64,000 bases of DNA from Ephydatia muelleri (lineage: Eukaryota > Porifera > Demospongiae > Spongillida > Spongillidae), in the NCBI GenBank assembly GCA_013339895.1, contig JABACO010000021.1, forward strand, positions 5,240,478 through 5,304,477, written 5' to 3'. The notes below the pieces were generated by a model that had not been told where the DNA came from, searched no databases, and saw only the letters and a program-made list of their open reading frames with translations. Below, piece by piece: positions 34,880-48,377 of this stretch. Each line of letters opens with the position of its first letter. Positions within the stretch are counted from its first letter, which is position 1. Position numbers and translations under genes: made by a program.

Positions 34880-36955
34880 TTCCCTTAATGAAGTGTATCC
34901 ATAATATGCTCGGAACTTAGTCCACAAAGAAACAGCTAGATCCTTGCTTAGTGCGTATTCTCCTTCTTGTACATTCAGCAGAGTTTCCTGTTAAATAATA
35001 GTACATAAAACATGGTTGAAATGCAAATTTGTAACCTAAATCAAAATCTTCATCATCCTCATTAGCTTCATATCGTTGTGCAAGCTCCTGCCTGACCTCC
35101 ATAATCGCAATAAACTTGAAGAGTACAGCTGCTCTCTAAGTGTAGCTTCATCTGTAGCATTCTGTGTGACTCACTCCCCTAAAATCTTCCAAAATGCTTT
35201 CATGGGAAGTGGAATCTTTTTTAGCAGTGTGATGCTTCTTCATGGACAGGATGTTTGATGTTCAGGTGATGTTTTATGTGCCAAAGAATATTCTATCTGT
35301 TCAGATATCACAGAACACTTTCAAATGATCTCCATGAACACGATCAACCTTTCCATTGTCACACTTTTTCACCAAAAAAGACCCTTTCCAATATCCTTTA
35401 TTACTTCATATCAGCCATTTTGGATCAAGAGCACCTCCTGCTCGCGTTTGTGCCTGAAGTCCTTCTTCAAGACTTTATCTCCAATGGCAATATGAGGTCC
35501 TTTGCCCCTCTTTATGCCGTAATTCATCATCTGTATTTTTTGGGCATGTATCACATTTTTCTCCAGAATCTCCTTTCTTGCATTGGTTAAGTATAAATGA
35601 CAACAATCCTAAACAAATAACAAATTATTACATAGTTATTGAAGTTACATGTATTTACTTACCCTGTCTTGCTGCATTCTCATAAGTTATTTAACAGGTT
35701 TTCTCCTTCCTCATCATATGATAGTTCAACAGGCAATATTGCATTTCTTCCAAACATGACTTTAAAGGGCGAATAAAGGGAAGAAGCATGCTTTGTAGTG
35801 TTATAGGCAAACACATCCCAATCTTTCTTTTTCTCATTCACATATTTGACAATCATGTTCTTTAAGGTTTGATTCCATCTTTCATCTAAGCCATTGACCT
35901 AAGCAATGGTGGCTATAGCATGTATGATATAATTAAGCATACCTGAGGATCATCATTGGTGTGGTGAAGTGCCTCTTAATATCTAACAGCTCTGTCATCT
36001 CTTTATCTGAATTCCTTGCCTTGATCTGATGTAAGCAGCTTTGGGAGTCCCATCCTCATGAAAATCTAAAACTTACGTAAGCACATGCAAATAGCAAACA
36101 CCGTAAGTACAATATCAAGATTCCTTCAGCAGAGAAGCAGCAACACCGATAGCATGCTTACTAGGAAGGGGCACAGCATCTACCCATTTAGTGTAGTAGT
36201 CTGAAAGTGTAAGGATGAACCAATTGCCACTGGAAGGAGGAGTAATAGGACCAACAAAGTCAATTCTCACATGATACCACAGTGAATGAATAGGGACTGG
36301 ATGCAGCTCAGGTTGAGAGGAAAGTGGCTTCCTACTTGATTTTGACAGACATCACAAGCAGCAATCTGTATAGTGTATTAATGATTATATCCCATCTACA
36401 CGCTGCACGCGTCAATTAGCAAAAGATCAGCAACAACCCAAAGACAACGTACCATTCTCTTCACATCCCTCAGGATGCCCTTCCACATAAACCTCCCTCT
36501 TTGATTCTGGCCACTGTTTTAGTGACCCCAAAATGGCCTGAAGTAACATCCACGTGACAAGCCTGTACCATCCGCATCTGTTCAGTGTGGCTCTGTATAT
36601 ACCTCACAGTAACGTCCTACGCCAAACAGTACATTGTACAATATAAGAAAGCTTCACGGCTAATGTGTGTGTTTGTACCTGTTTTCCTCCTTTCTGACAG
36701 CGGTAGTATGGGTCGCCTTCCTTCACTGAGAACCTTTCAGCCCTTTTTCTGATCTGTCTTTTTCTCATGCCTGAACATCCCTTTGGATAACATTTCTGAA
36801 CCAGGTAAGCGTACACATCGTCCACTAAGGCATTTTCATCAGAATCACTGTCAGACGTAGCTCTACCATGTGCGTTTATAGCGTTATAACGAGTCGAAAT
36901 TTCAGAAATTTTTTGACCTAGGATAATAATTTGCAGGTGGACAAATTTTTTTGTG
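34880..36955 (-). mobile_element. Integrase-bearing element fossil (KRBA2/Ginger-like or Gypsy kin) between the inverted arms
   Basis: Minus-strand pieces in order resemble an integrase polyprotein. They are an N-terminal region with IRKRAERFSVKEGD, a zinc-binding-like region with CDVCQ, a DDE core with NGLDERWNQTLKNMIVKYV, and a C-terminal domain with KVDRVHGDHLKVF. This order matches KRBA2-like/Ginger integrases and their Gypsy relatives. The element is broken in several places. No gag, protease or reverse transcriptase is seen here, which favours the Ginger-type reading. Confidence 0.6.
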
Positions 36956-36959
36956 TCAG

Positions 36960-37234
36960 AACCATACACACTTGTATTATAGCTGGTGGTGTTGAGAACG
37001 GTACCGAGAACCCGCCATGTTAGCTTCGGGCATTGTTTATAAACATGCAGGTACATGTACCTATATATGGTAAGGTTACCTTTTCACTTGCCTATTTGTA
37101 TAATTTGAGCCAGTTAGTTTAGTTCAGCCTTTTGATTCCACTGTGAAATTCTAATCCTGTTATAGTGCTCGTTGTTTGGAGTTTCACGTGGCGTCATGGA
37201 GAAAAAGAAGCAAACTAGGAAATGCCTCAGTGTT
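36960..37234 (+). repeat. Right arm of the 275-bp inverted repeat
   Basis: Pairs with 34530-34804. It contains the 5' flank and start codon (37196) of the Tigger-like transposase and, on the minus strand, the upstream extension of the integrase open frame. Confidence 0.85.
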
Positions 37235-38700
37235 TTGGAGCGATTGAAGTTGGTTGATGAAATCAAGCAAGGTATACAAGTTAAAGAAGCAGCTAGGGAT
37301 TTTGGTGTGAGTAAAGCTCAGGTGTACAAAGTTTTCCAATCCTAAAGAAATTAGTACACACTGGCTTGGTCCCTCTTAAATCGAAGATAGTAGTGAACAA
37401 ATCAAAACATAAAGAGATCGAAGAAGCTGTTTTTGGATGGTTTTGCTCCTTGCGAACACGCAATGGTACCAACCTGTGTCACGAGAATTGATATGTGCGA
37501 AAGCCATGTACAAGGTCAAGAAAAGGGGGGGGGGGGGGGGGGTGGGGGGGTGGGGTGGGGGGTGTGGTAGCTGGTTTTGTTGCATCAAATGGCTGAATTA
37601 GCCGCTGGAGATGGCGTCATAGAGTGTCCCGTTGTACATGTACTTGGCTTGTAGGAGAAGTGGGTGAGGTGGACATAATGAGGGAAGTGGAGATTCTTCA
37701 TAGTTCTCTGTCATGTACAATCCCAACAACGTTTTTAATATGGTAGTTAGGCCTATTTAAAAGGCAAACCCACAGTAGATATTTGCTTCTTGAGTCTGAA
37801 GGAGATAAAGGCAGCATAGCCAGGGTACTAATGGAATGAATCCAAAGGATCGCTTGACTGTGATACTTTGTGCAAACGCTACTGGTACTGTGAAAATATC
37901 TCCTGTTATTGTGGGGTCAGCTAGGAAACTGCGTTTTTCTACAAAGGAGCAGCCATGCCTTCCCTATTTTTCCCAAAGCAGCGCTTGGTGTGACAAAACT
38001 ATATTAGGAGGTGGTGGCATGAAGTATTTTTACCTGAAGTTCAAAAGCTAACACCAGATCCTATTGCTCTTATATTGGATGATTTTAGTGGCCACGATGA
38101 AGGCTGTGCAGATCCCCTTCAGCAAGTAAAAATATTCAAATTGCCTCCTAATGTTACAAGCATTTACTAACCTTTAGATCAAGGTGTAGTTGCAGCCATG
38201 AAAGTTCGGTATAAGAGTAGCCTTTTAGCTAGACTTGTCGAAACGGATGAGGATATTAGAAGGCTCCAATCTTTAGCACAGCAGCTTCCTGCAGGAAGTG
38301 CAGGATTAAAGTATAGTGCTCCACCACATGTGGGAGATGCTCTTGTCCTACTTAAAGATGCATGGGACAACATCTCCTCCTCAACCATTGCAGCTTGCTG
38401 GAGGCACTCTCGATGTCTTTTACTAGTTCAGTTAAATGATGCGGCAAGTAGCAGTGATTATAATGAGCACATTGAAACAGATGCACTAAATGATATGTGC
38501 AAACAGCTGTGTAGTTTGAAGCTATCTTCAAAATTGCTTGCATCGATGGGGCTACACACTCATAAAACTGACTTGAAAAATTCTCGTATGTCAATGCTAG
38601 CTAAGTGGATGCATGTTGAAGAAAGTGAGGGCATAGATGTAGATGAAGAAGAGGAGATGGAGGAAGATGAGTCAGAGCTACAGGCAGAGGACAAGGTGTC
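37196..38700 (+). pseudogene. Tigger/pogo-like transposase, broken and truncated at a duplication breakpoint
   Basis: The start MEKKKQTRKCLSVLERL leads into a helix-turn-helix of the CENP-B/Psq type (AARDFGVSKAQVYKV). A DDE region follows with KDRLTVILCANATG, LILDDFSGHD (second catalytic Asp) and PLDQGVVAAMK (third catalytic Asp). Then comes the Tigger-like end DNISSSTIAACWRHSRCL and an acidic tail. Reading needs several frame changes, and a TAA replaces the expected Gln codon just before PLDQG (38168-38170). A poly-G tract at 37527-37562 interrupts the N-terminal half. The 3' UTR and right terminal repeat are missing because the CYP39-derived duplicate begins at 38703. The first catalytic Asp was not located with confidence. 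Confidence 0.8.
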
Positions 38701-38702
38701 AC

Positions 38703-39223
38703 TTCCGAGGTGGACGATAACAGTGCCCTGGAAGGTGGTGGAAGTCCCTGGTGCCTATAATGCCCTATGTGCTGTGCAACATTGCAACTACCATATAAAT
38801 GTATAATATCTCTGATTTTGAGATACACTACACCCCCCAAGTCAGGTGTGTATCTATGTTGCTTCCTACTACTCCTTTGTCTGATACATTTAGATGGTTT
38901 GCCTTGGATGGAGATGCATCTGTTTGTCATCATGTCTCTACGCATGTTTGAATTCGAGTTATTGGATCCAATCCCACAGCCTGTATGTCATGCTTTGGTC
39001 TTTTTACTTGTCTGTTACACATTTACACAGTATTTACATGCTCTCTTCCACTTTTCACACCACCACCTCCTACTCCCTTCTTGTCCTACTCCCACCTCCC
39101 CACCCTCCACTCCATCATTAGAGCCCGCTCCATCTTGTAGGTGTACAGCAGCCTGCAACAGCATGCAGAGTGAAGGTGAAACATCTGAGACAACCTACAA
39201 CAAAGATGGGGGCATGCATGTAG
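38703..39223 (+). pseudogene. Duplicated 3' end of the CYP39A1-like gene
   Basis: The copy begins within exon 11 (FGGGR codons altered at the junction). It keeps intron 11, exon 12 (38894-38982, one base longer than the original, so frameshifted) and exon 13 with its stop at 39221-39223. Without exons 1-10 it cannot make a P450. An open frame of about 200 codons crosses the junction from the Tigger acidic tail into the exon 11 and intron 11 sequence; I regard it as fortuitous. Confidence 0.9.
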
Positions 39224-41289
39224 CTTACGGGGGCCTGGTATTGAGATAAACTTGTAGGTTAATGCTATTGCAGCAAATACTGCATTGAAGTATTACTTTT
39301 GACTTCCTAATACCCCCCCCCCCCCCCCCCCCCCCCCCCGGCAATTAATGCAATGTTGCACATGTAATGCGATTCTAATTATATATCACTTTCACTTTGA
39401 AATACTTTGTAGACTCAATTTTCACAATGCTATAGTGCTACACTTACAGTATGCTGCACGTGAAACATGTTAAACAGTAGCTGTTGCAGCTTTAGTGACT
39501 TGGAGGCTCACTGCTCGTGACAAGACTATGTGGAGCTTGTCAAGCTGCTCAGGCACTAGGGAGTCTACCCTGAAAATGCTCGAGCTATTCGATGAAACAA
39601 CAGATGTGAGACCTTTATTGCAAGTGCACAACTCATTTGCTCCTTAAAGACAGGTCCTTGCATTTAGCAAAGACCCCACAACCTGTTGTCCTGTCACCCC
39701 ATCAAACTGTGGACACAAGAAGGGGTCCCATGACTAAGAAGATATCAATCATTAGATAACTTTAACAATAAAAGCATTATCACCCAATACATGCGATGTA
39801 GTCAGAAGATGATAATTTGAGTAGGAGAGTGGCTCATGTTAAGATTACATCAAAGCAGTGGTGTAATCATACAGTGGCATGCACATTGTTGCTGCCACCG
39901 TGGCAATTTACTGCGGCGATCACGGAGACAAAAAATATTTCCCACCTCATTCGCGCCAGGGTTAAATAATTTTAAATGATACAGATCATTAATAAAACAA
40001 GAAAAAACTAAAATACAGTACGTTGTGATAACATGCATGTATAGCTAGCATTGCATACAGTGCAAAAAAAAAAAAAAAAGCTGCCATGTTATTTTTGAAA
40101 TTATGCACAGAGCTATGCAGCTTGAGTCCATCTGGTTTCAGAACTGTCTTCTCTGAAATCTAAATCACAGACCGAATTGGATACTGCTCACAGTTTGGAT
40201 TGCAGGAGTGGGGCCGACTATTTTCAAGTCACTACGCGTTTACAAGCGTCGTTGCCATGTCGCTCCATTGACAGCAGGCGTCTCTACAGATCATTTCTGC
40301 TCCTTTTGGTTGTCGTTTGGCAGCTTTGTAGCATCTCGCGGTTTTTGTCGATTGGCTCACAAATTGAACTTGAACGCACTCAAAGGTTACACTGGTAAGG
40401 TAATATTTAACGGCTGGTCGGTTGAGGCCCGGTTGTATATTAAAGCTGTTGTATACATGTACATTCATTTATTAACTACTGAATGAAGTGCCGGCAGTGC
40501 CGGAGTAGCAGATCAGTTAACTGCTTGTATCGTTAAAAACTAAATGCCACACCGGCTCAGGGAAGGGTACTATGTTATACAAACGCAGTTGTGTATAGAT
40601 ATCGTATACACTTTTGCGCAGACATAAATTACGGAGTGTATCGGATCTATTCCCGTTACATACTGATACAATTCGCTAAAAATAGGGTGACGTAGAGGGG
40701 GAGGGTTGGGTGGTGGTAGGGAGAGGGGAAGGAAGTTTCAAGTGACAAACTAGTATACATGTACAGACGTAAGATAAAGGGTGAGCATTAGGATAGCATT
40801 TATGTTCCACGATAATCTCACGGGTTATAGGCCAGCCAGGAATGAGGAAGACAACTATAATGTAATAGGTCTATTTGCCAGTGTTCTCTGACGCTACGGT
40901 CACGTGAATATAGCGTCTATCCAATTATCTATATGTAAAACAAAAATTACTTTTGTATATGTATATCAGTTCTAGATAAGAGTAACCGTATAAAGTGACT
41001 TCACTATGCAATACCCGTTGCGTTGCGAATCCAATATCTATGGTAGCTCAGAAATCATACAGTTAAATGAAATGGCGTGAATGCGTGCCCCAACTGAGGA
41101 ATACAATCATTTGATATTTTATGCAGAATCGTGGAAGAAGATGGGGAAATGCAGAGTTTGTAGAGCGATTTCTGCTGTGTGCCTGCATTCAAGGCACCAT
41201 GTGTAGACGGTATGAAATACACTCACCTTCTCCGTAAAGTGATATACAATTCGCGACCTTGTATACACAGCTGTGCTCGGACATACGAA
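39224..41289. other. Copy 2 of the intergenic region upstream of the repeat-exon gene
   Basis: Aligns with 6651-8728. It includes a 30-base poly-C tract near 39308-39338 and small indels. I see no gene. Confidence 0.6.
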
Positions 41290-42731
41290 ATGGAAGGGGA
41301 CATGCGTCGCCATTTACAAATGGAAGAGGTAAGCATATAAAACGTTGTGAATTGGAACTAAAATTTTGTTAAATGACCACGTCTTGTCATGAATATACAT
41401 TACTGTATGTATGTGTGTATGTGTGTATGTGTGATTGTGTGTTATGTGTGGAGTTCAAAGTTCAGTGAATGTGCGTGCGATCTCGGTCGATAAGGATATC
41501 TGATTAACAAACAAGGAGCATTAACTGTGCATGCCCAGCGAACAATAACATATATACGTATAGCTGTTCATTCATATTTGCATTTGTAGTTTGGCATTCG
41601 AATTGATTTCTGACTCAACTGTGCATAATATCTAGTGTGCCGCTGCTTGCACCTTGATTTACGAACCAAATTCTTTCTTTCCAGGACAGTGAATTGCTGA
41701 GGTACGAGATTGATTTGTATACGTTTGTTTCTGATGCAGAGTTTGTTGTGCATGAATGAACCCCTTGCGTATACGTAGTGAAACGTCATTAATGCGCGTG
41801 TGATCACATGAAACAGTAAAATGTCTCAGCACACAATAATACCAGCGGGATGTTTGATAAGTAGTACCATTTATCAATTTCCAGTCAATACCAGACAGTG
41901 AGATTCAGCAGATATTCAACTTGGTACGTGTGTATATTAATTGTGGTGTGCTGAATGGAAGAGAAGAGCATGGCCTGAATAATGATTGTTCAAATTGCAC
42001 ATTATGTCATATCAGAATGAATGCATAGCTGAGGTGAAGAAGAAGAGCAATGTTGCACAGACAGTCAATATTGCTCAGGTCTGTTTAGCAATAGCCAAAT
42101 CTTTGGTGCACGAATATTGTGCGTATGATTGCTAGAAACAATACAATTAAATTAAGTAAATTATGCCACTTCAATAGACCATCATTGCAGTATTGTTGTT
42201 CCCCTCCCCCAAAAGATTGAATGTTCCAGTTCCGATGTGCACACACAGGCACTAGTATCATGGTAGAGGTCAGTATTCAATGTGTTCATTCTTCTCTTAG
42301 GTTTGCAGGTTCCATCTAGAGATTGGTGTTACTGATAAGGTGTCTATTTCAATGCTTGATGTGTATTTAGTTTTTGTATTTTTCAGCAGTGATATGTGAG
42401 CATAGGGGCGAAACTTACATGCATAATATGTCTACTTTGTGTTTCCTTATAACTGAAGTACGTGGAATTTAATGTGCCTTTTCCTCTTGCTCAGACTCCA
42501 AGTTCCAACAATGACAAATCACCTGAGAATGGCAACTATTGATAAGGTGTGTATTCAGTGTGTGACTATTTGCATATTCCAGCAGTGACAGTTGTGTTCA
42601 TTATGATGAAACTTGTCATGTGTGCAGTTAATGTGTGTTTTCGTATGTCTGTAAAGCGCATATTCCAGAATTGATGTGTGTGCTGATTGATAATGGTGAC
42701 AGTATTTAATGTGCCTTTTCCTCTCGCACAG

Positions 42732-45700
42732 ACTGCAAGCTCGGGTAATGATACATCAGCTGAGAATGGCATTATTGATAAGGTGTGTGGGTTTTTATTT
42801 AAAATTACACATTCCAGCAGTAGGTACCTAATGGAAAAAAACTTAAAATGTGTGCATTGAAATGTGTATTAAAATTAAATCTTCCTGCAATGACATGTGT
42901 GCTGATAATGGTTACGCCATGTCTTCATTTAATTAATGTGCCTTTTCATGTTGCTCAGAATGCAAGCTCAAGCAGTGACAAGTTTTTTTTTTTTGCAAGC
43001 ATATACTAGTAGTGATACAGCATGTGTGCTGATAACGGTGATGTGTGTGTATTTTTCCCTTGCTCAGACTGCAAGCTTGAGCAATGAGGAATCAGTCGAG
43101 GATAGCACTACTGACAAGGTTGGTGTGCTTTATTTTTGTTGCAGTTAATTGACAAGACACAGTATGTGCACCTTGTTAATTAGAATCAAGGGTGGGAGAA
43201 AATCTTGCACACTATGTCCAGAAATGTGGAATCTATAAGACAATCCCACCTCTAAATTGTCCTGAATACACAGGATGGCAGATTTTGATTGATCAGGCCA
43301 ATGAGATGTGCATTCATCAGCACCTTGGTTCAATGTAAAAATAAAAGAAAAATAGAAATTTTGTGTCCTGCCCTATAGATTGTTTATTGTTAGCACACAG
43401 GGGATATTATTTTGATATAGCATGTATCAATTCTGCTACACATTTTCTGTACATTGTTTCAAACGAGACAGACATAAAATATTGGCAAGTTGAAAAGCAC
43501 TTACAGAGACCTTCACAATGTGTGCTACTAACTAATGTACCTTTTCCTCTCACTCAGGCTGCAAGTTCCTACACTGATGAATTGACTGTGAGTGGTGTTA
43601 CTGATAAGGTGTGTATTTATATTTAATGTGTGTTTTAATCTTGCTACATTGCATGTTCCACAGTGATGTTTATAATGTGTGTGTAGTGTTTTTTTTTTTC
43701 TTGTAATTACACTATCAGTCTGATGTACTTATAATAGTGACAGTTGTACTAATTTGCTTCAGGCCGCTACATGTAGTTTGAACAACGATTAATTCACTAC
43801 TGATAAGATGTGTATCCAATGTGTTTTATTTGCATATTTATTTGCATACTACAGAAGTCATGTGAGACTAAACTTGTAATGTGCACATTAAAGTACATGC
43901 TCTAGAATTGATGTGTATCCTGATCATGGTGACAGGGATGATATTTACTTCTCTAATGCTGAATCAGCAGATAGCATAACTGATAATGTGTGCATTCAAT
44001 GTGTGTTACATTGCTATAGGGAGTTTTCAAAATGTATAGCGTGTTTCATTGGCTAAGCTCATGGTTGAATCCTGGAGTTCACAATCAATGCATATTCAAG
44101 TAGCTTACAATTATAAGATTCAACTGTGAATGAAAAAGATTCAGGAAACCTTTCATGTGCTCAGTATTCTCATGCGTTACATTACTTATGTGTTGATATG
44201 AGTGCAACTTATTGAAAAACCCTATCCCATTTAATGTGCCCATTTCTCTCACTCAGACTGCAAATTCAAACAATGACGAATTAGCTGAGAGTGGTGTGAC
44301 TGATAAGGTGTGTTCCATTTGTCCTCATTGCATATTACATCTTTTCCTCTTGCTCAGATTTCAAGCTCATGCAATGATGAATCAGCTGAGAATTACATTA
44401 TTGATAAGGTGTTTATATTTAATAATTTTAATATCACATATTCTAGTAGCTATTTATGTGGTTGTCATGGAAACCTTTAAATGTGTGCATATTGTTTCTG
44501 TAACGAGAGTGCATTGTCCAGGGTAATGTGTGTCAGTAATGGTCTTATCCTCTCAACTCAGACTGCAAGTATTATTAATGATGAATCAGCTGAGTATGGC
44601 CTTACAGAGAAGGTACAGTGTGTTTTAAATGTCTAATAAATGATGTGGCATTTGATATACCTTTTCCTCTTGCTCAGACTGCAAGCTCAAGTAATGAGGA
44701 GTCTGCTGAGAATGGCATTACTGATAAGGTACGTAGTAAATGAGGGCTAGATTGCACATTACATAAAGGAGGTACATGTTTTATCAAGCCAAAATTTGTC
44801 ATGTGTGCATTTAATTTTCATGAAACAAAAGAACATATACCAGGTTTCAAGTGTGTGCTGATAACGAGGGCAGTAGTGGTAATGTGTTCGTTCAATGCTT
44901 CGTTACCTATTGCTCAGAAATCAAGCTCAAGTAATGATGAATCAGCAGATGGCATAACAAATAAAGTGTGTGCTGTAATATATGCTTGATCAGCTGTGAT
45001 TAATGGGATAGTAATTGGGATAACTTATAATGAATGTATTTTCTTGTACCTAGAGGACATCCTCCAGCATTAAACTGATGTGTGTGCTGTTAACGGTGAT
45101 AGTGATAGTGTGTGCATTTTCCTCTTCTCAGACTGCAAGCTCAATTAATGAGGAATCATCAGAGAATAGCATTGCTAATAAGGTCTGTGTGTCACATTAC
45201 ACATTTCAGAATTGCTCTATGTGATTTTTAAGGCAAAGCATTCAAAGTGTTAAATTATTGCATGCAAGCGCAAATTCCACAATTGATGTGTGAAGTGTGT
45301 ACTTAATGCAGTATTGCATATTCCAGCAGTGTTGTATGTAATTATAATGACAAGGTACAGTACTATGTTGCATATGCTTGCAGTGGTGTATAGAATCATA
45401 GTGGCAATAGTATAGTGTGGACAATTATGTGTGTTTTCATATAGCCAAAGTACATATTGCGGCATTGATGCATGCGTATGGTGTGATAATGGTGATGGTG
45501 ATGAGCGTGCATTTACTGTACCTTTTCCTCCCGCTCAGACCGCAGGCTCGAAAATGCCGAATTCACTGACAGCCAAACTGAAAAATGTGTTTTTAATGTC
45601 TAATAAACGATGTAATGGTGAAACGTATGATGTGCACATTTAGAGTGACTTTTATTTTTGTAACAAGAATTACACACCCATGATGTGTGTGGCAGTAAAT

Positions 45701-47961
45701 GGTAACAGTTGTAGTGTGTGCATTATAAGTGCCTTCTCCTCTCATTCAGATTGTGAGTGCAAGTAATGAGGAGTCAGCTGAGAATGGCATTATTGATAAG
45801 GTGTGTATTCAGTGAGTCCCACTTCATACTACAGCAAAGATGTATGTGATAGTTAAGGCAAAGCATTTAGTGTGAGCATTTTCATATCCAAGTACATGTT
45901 TACACATCTCAGAATTGATTTATGTGCTGGAAATGGTGACTGTGGAATGTGTGCCTTTAATTGTCTTATCCTCTTTGCTCAGACTGGAAGCTTGAGAAAT
46001 AAGGAGCCAGCTGAGAACGATGTTACTAATAAGGTGTGTATTTATATTTAATGTGTTTTTTATATTTGCTACATTGCACGCCCCAAGCGATGTACATATT
46101 TTCAAAAATTGATTGCATTTTTCTTATAACTAAAGTACATAATCCAGCATTGATGTGTGTGCTGATAATAATGACAGTGGTATTGTGTGCATTTAATATG
46201 CCTTTTCATTGTGCTTAGGCTTCAAACTCGAGTAATGATGAATCAGAAGACAGCATAACTGATAAAGTGTGTGCTACATCAGATGTCATGTATTGTGTTC
46301 ATGAGGGTGAAATGTACATAGTAAATATGTAACTAAAATATTCTTATCTGATGTGTGTGTTGATGACGGTGACAGTGATGAAATGTGCATTAATTACATA
46401 TATCAATGGGGCAATTTTCTTGACAAACTGTCCCATTTTATGTGCCTTTTTCTCTCACTCAGACTGCAAATTCAAACAATGACAAAATAGCTGAGAGTGG
46501 TGTGACTGATAAGGTGTGTTTCATTTGTCCTCATTGCACATTCTAGAAGTTATGCATGGACGTTTAATGGAAAAATTCTAGTTTAAAGTGTATCTACAGA
46601 AATATACACGTATCAACCTTGATCTTGTGTGTGTGTGTGCTGATGATGGAGGCAGCTGTAATGTGTGCAACTAATGTGCCTTTTCTCTTCACTCAGGCTG
46701 CAAACTCAAGCAATGAGGAATTGGCAGAAGATGGTGTTAATGATCTCAATGTGTGTTTTATTTATGTATGCATTGTTTTCAACATTAATGTATGCATGTA
46801 TAATTGCAAAATTTATATGTGTGCATTTGATAGCTAATATACATTGACGTGGTGTGCTGATAATGGGGACGGTGATGATGTTTACATTTTTCTCTCTTCT
46901 CTCAGATTGCAAGTCCAAATCATGACAAAACAGCAGAGAATGAAATTACTGATCAGGTGTGTACTTAATGTGTGCTACATCTAAAAAGGTGGAAACTTTT
47001 AATGTCTGCATGTATAGTGTGCCTCTTATACTAGTTTATCATTTTTCACTCAGATTGCAATCATTAAAAATGATGAATTGGCTAATAATGACATTACTGA
47101 CAAGGTGTGTGTTCAATGCTTACTACCTTGCATATGGTGTTTGTACTTATGTATAGTGTGCACAATCAAATGTAACTAGACAGTCTTGAGTGCTGATAAT
47201 GCTGACAGCCATACTTTGTGCAACTGATGTGTCCTTTTCTCTCACTCAGACTGCAAGCTCAAGCAATATGGAATTAGCAGAGAATGGCATTACTGATAAG
47301 GTACAAATTCAGTAGTTACATGCACAACAGTGATATATTTGCATGTGGTCTTTTCTTCTTGCTCAGATTTCAAGCTCATGCAATGATGAATCAGCTGAGA
47401 ATTACATTATTGATAAGGTGTTTATGGTTAATAGTTTCAATATCACATACTAGTAGCTATTTATGTGGTTGTCACGGAAACATCTAAATGTGTGCATATA
47501 ATTTCTGTAACTAGAGTGCATTTTCCAGGGGTAATGCGTGTCAGTAATTGTCTTATCATCTCAACTCAGACTGCAAGTATGATTAGTGATGAATCAGCTG
47601 AGTATGGCCTTACAGAGAAGGTACAGTGTGTATTCAATGAATGCCACATCATGCAGCACAGTGATATGCAGTTATGCTCCAATAATGGTCACACTTATAA
47701 TGCTGCATTCACTCTTCTGTACTGATAATGTGTATTTAATATGCATTTTCCTTACACTCAGACTGCAAGCAATAATGACAAGAAAGCTGAAAATGGCATT
47801 ACTGATAATGTGTGCATTCCATGTGTCCTTGTAAGTCGGATATTCCAGTATGATGTGTGCTGATAAATGATGGCAATTACATTCAATATGTCTTTTCCCC
47901 CCTCACTCAGATTGCAAGCTTGGGCATGGATGCACCTACTGAGAATGATGATGGTGATCAG
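42732..47961 (+). CDS. Intact repeat exons within copy 2 (21 units)
   Basis: Clean phase-0 exons: 42732-42782, 43068-43118, 43558-43608, 44257-44307, 44358-44408, 44562-44612, 44678-44728, 44918-44965, 45132-45182, 45750-45800, 45983-46033, 46219-46266, 46463-46513, 46697-46750, 46906-46956, 47054-47104, 47250-47300, 47367-47417, 47570-47620, 47762-47809, 47911-47961. The three at 44257, 44358 and 44562 are of types u, z and aa. In copy 1 these types occur only near the end of the array, so a block has been copied about 2-3 kb upstream. The t-y block is single here but double in copy 1. Confidence 0.7.
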
Positions 47962-48329
47962 GTGAGCATTCAATGCTTTTGTTGTTGCTAGATCCATGCT
48001 TCATGTTAGCATGGTGGTACTGATAAGGTATGTGTTCAATTGTGTGTCTTCAAATCTGAGTACATGTCAGTGATTGCTTTTGTAAAGCCCTGGCATAACT
48101 TAATTGTTCAGTAGTACCTATGATTTAAGTTGCAAGGCACATGTGCCATTGAAAAATAAATTGCTCCCATTCAGGAAGTAATCTATACATTGTCATAATT
48201 TATAATTTGATAATGCAACTGCTAACTATTTTGGTTGCACAATACGGCAATGCATGAGAGCAAAAGCACCTAATATGTGTATGTGAATATTCTTGTCCCA
48301 CTCATTTTTGGGCATTGATTGGGTACCTT

Positions 48330-48356
48330 CCCCCCCCCCCCCCCCCCCCCCCCCCC
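48330..48356. repeat. Poly-C tract
   Basis: Long C homopolymer acting as the pyrimidine tract of the following tail exon. Similar C or G tracts occur at 9625-9655, 16880-16893, 37527-37562 and 39308-39338, and are likely length-variable and error-prone in sequencing. Confidence 0.9.
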
Positions 48357-48377
48357 AAATCTCATCTGAATCTAAAG

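Noticed and set aside
38198-38806. A fusion gene of transposase C-terminus and CYP39 sequence
   Set aside because: The downstream half is CYP39 exon 11 read out of its proper frame plus intron 11. The open frame looks like a chance product of the breakpoint.
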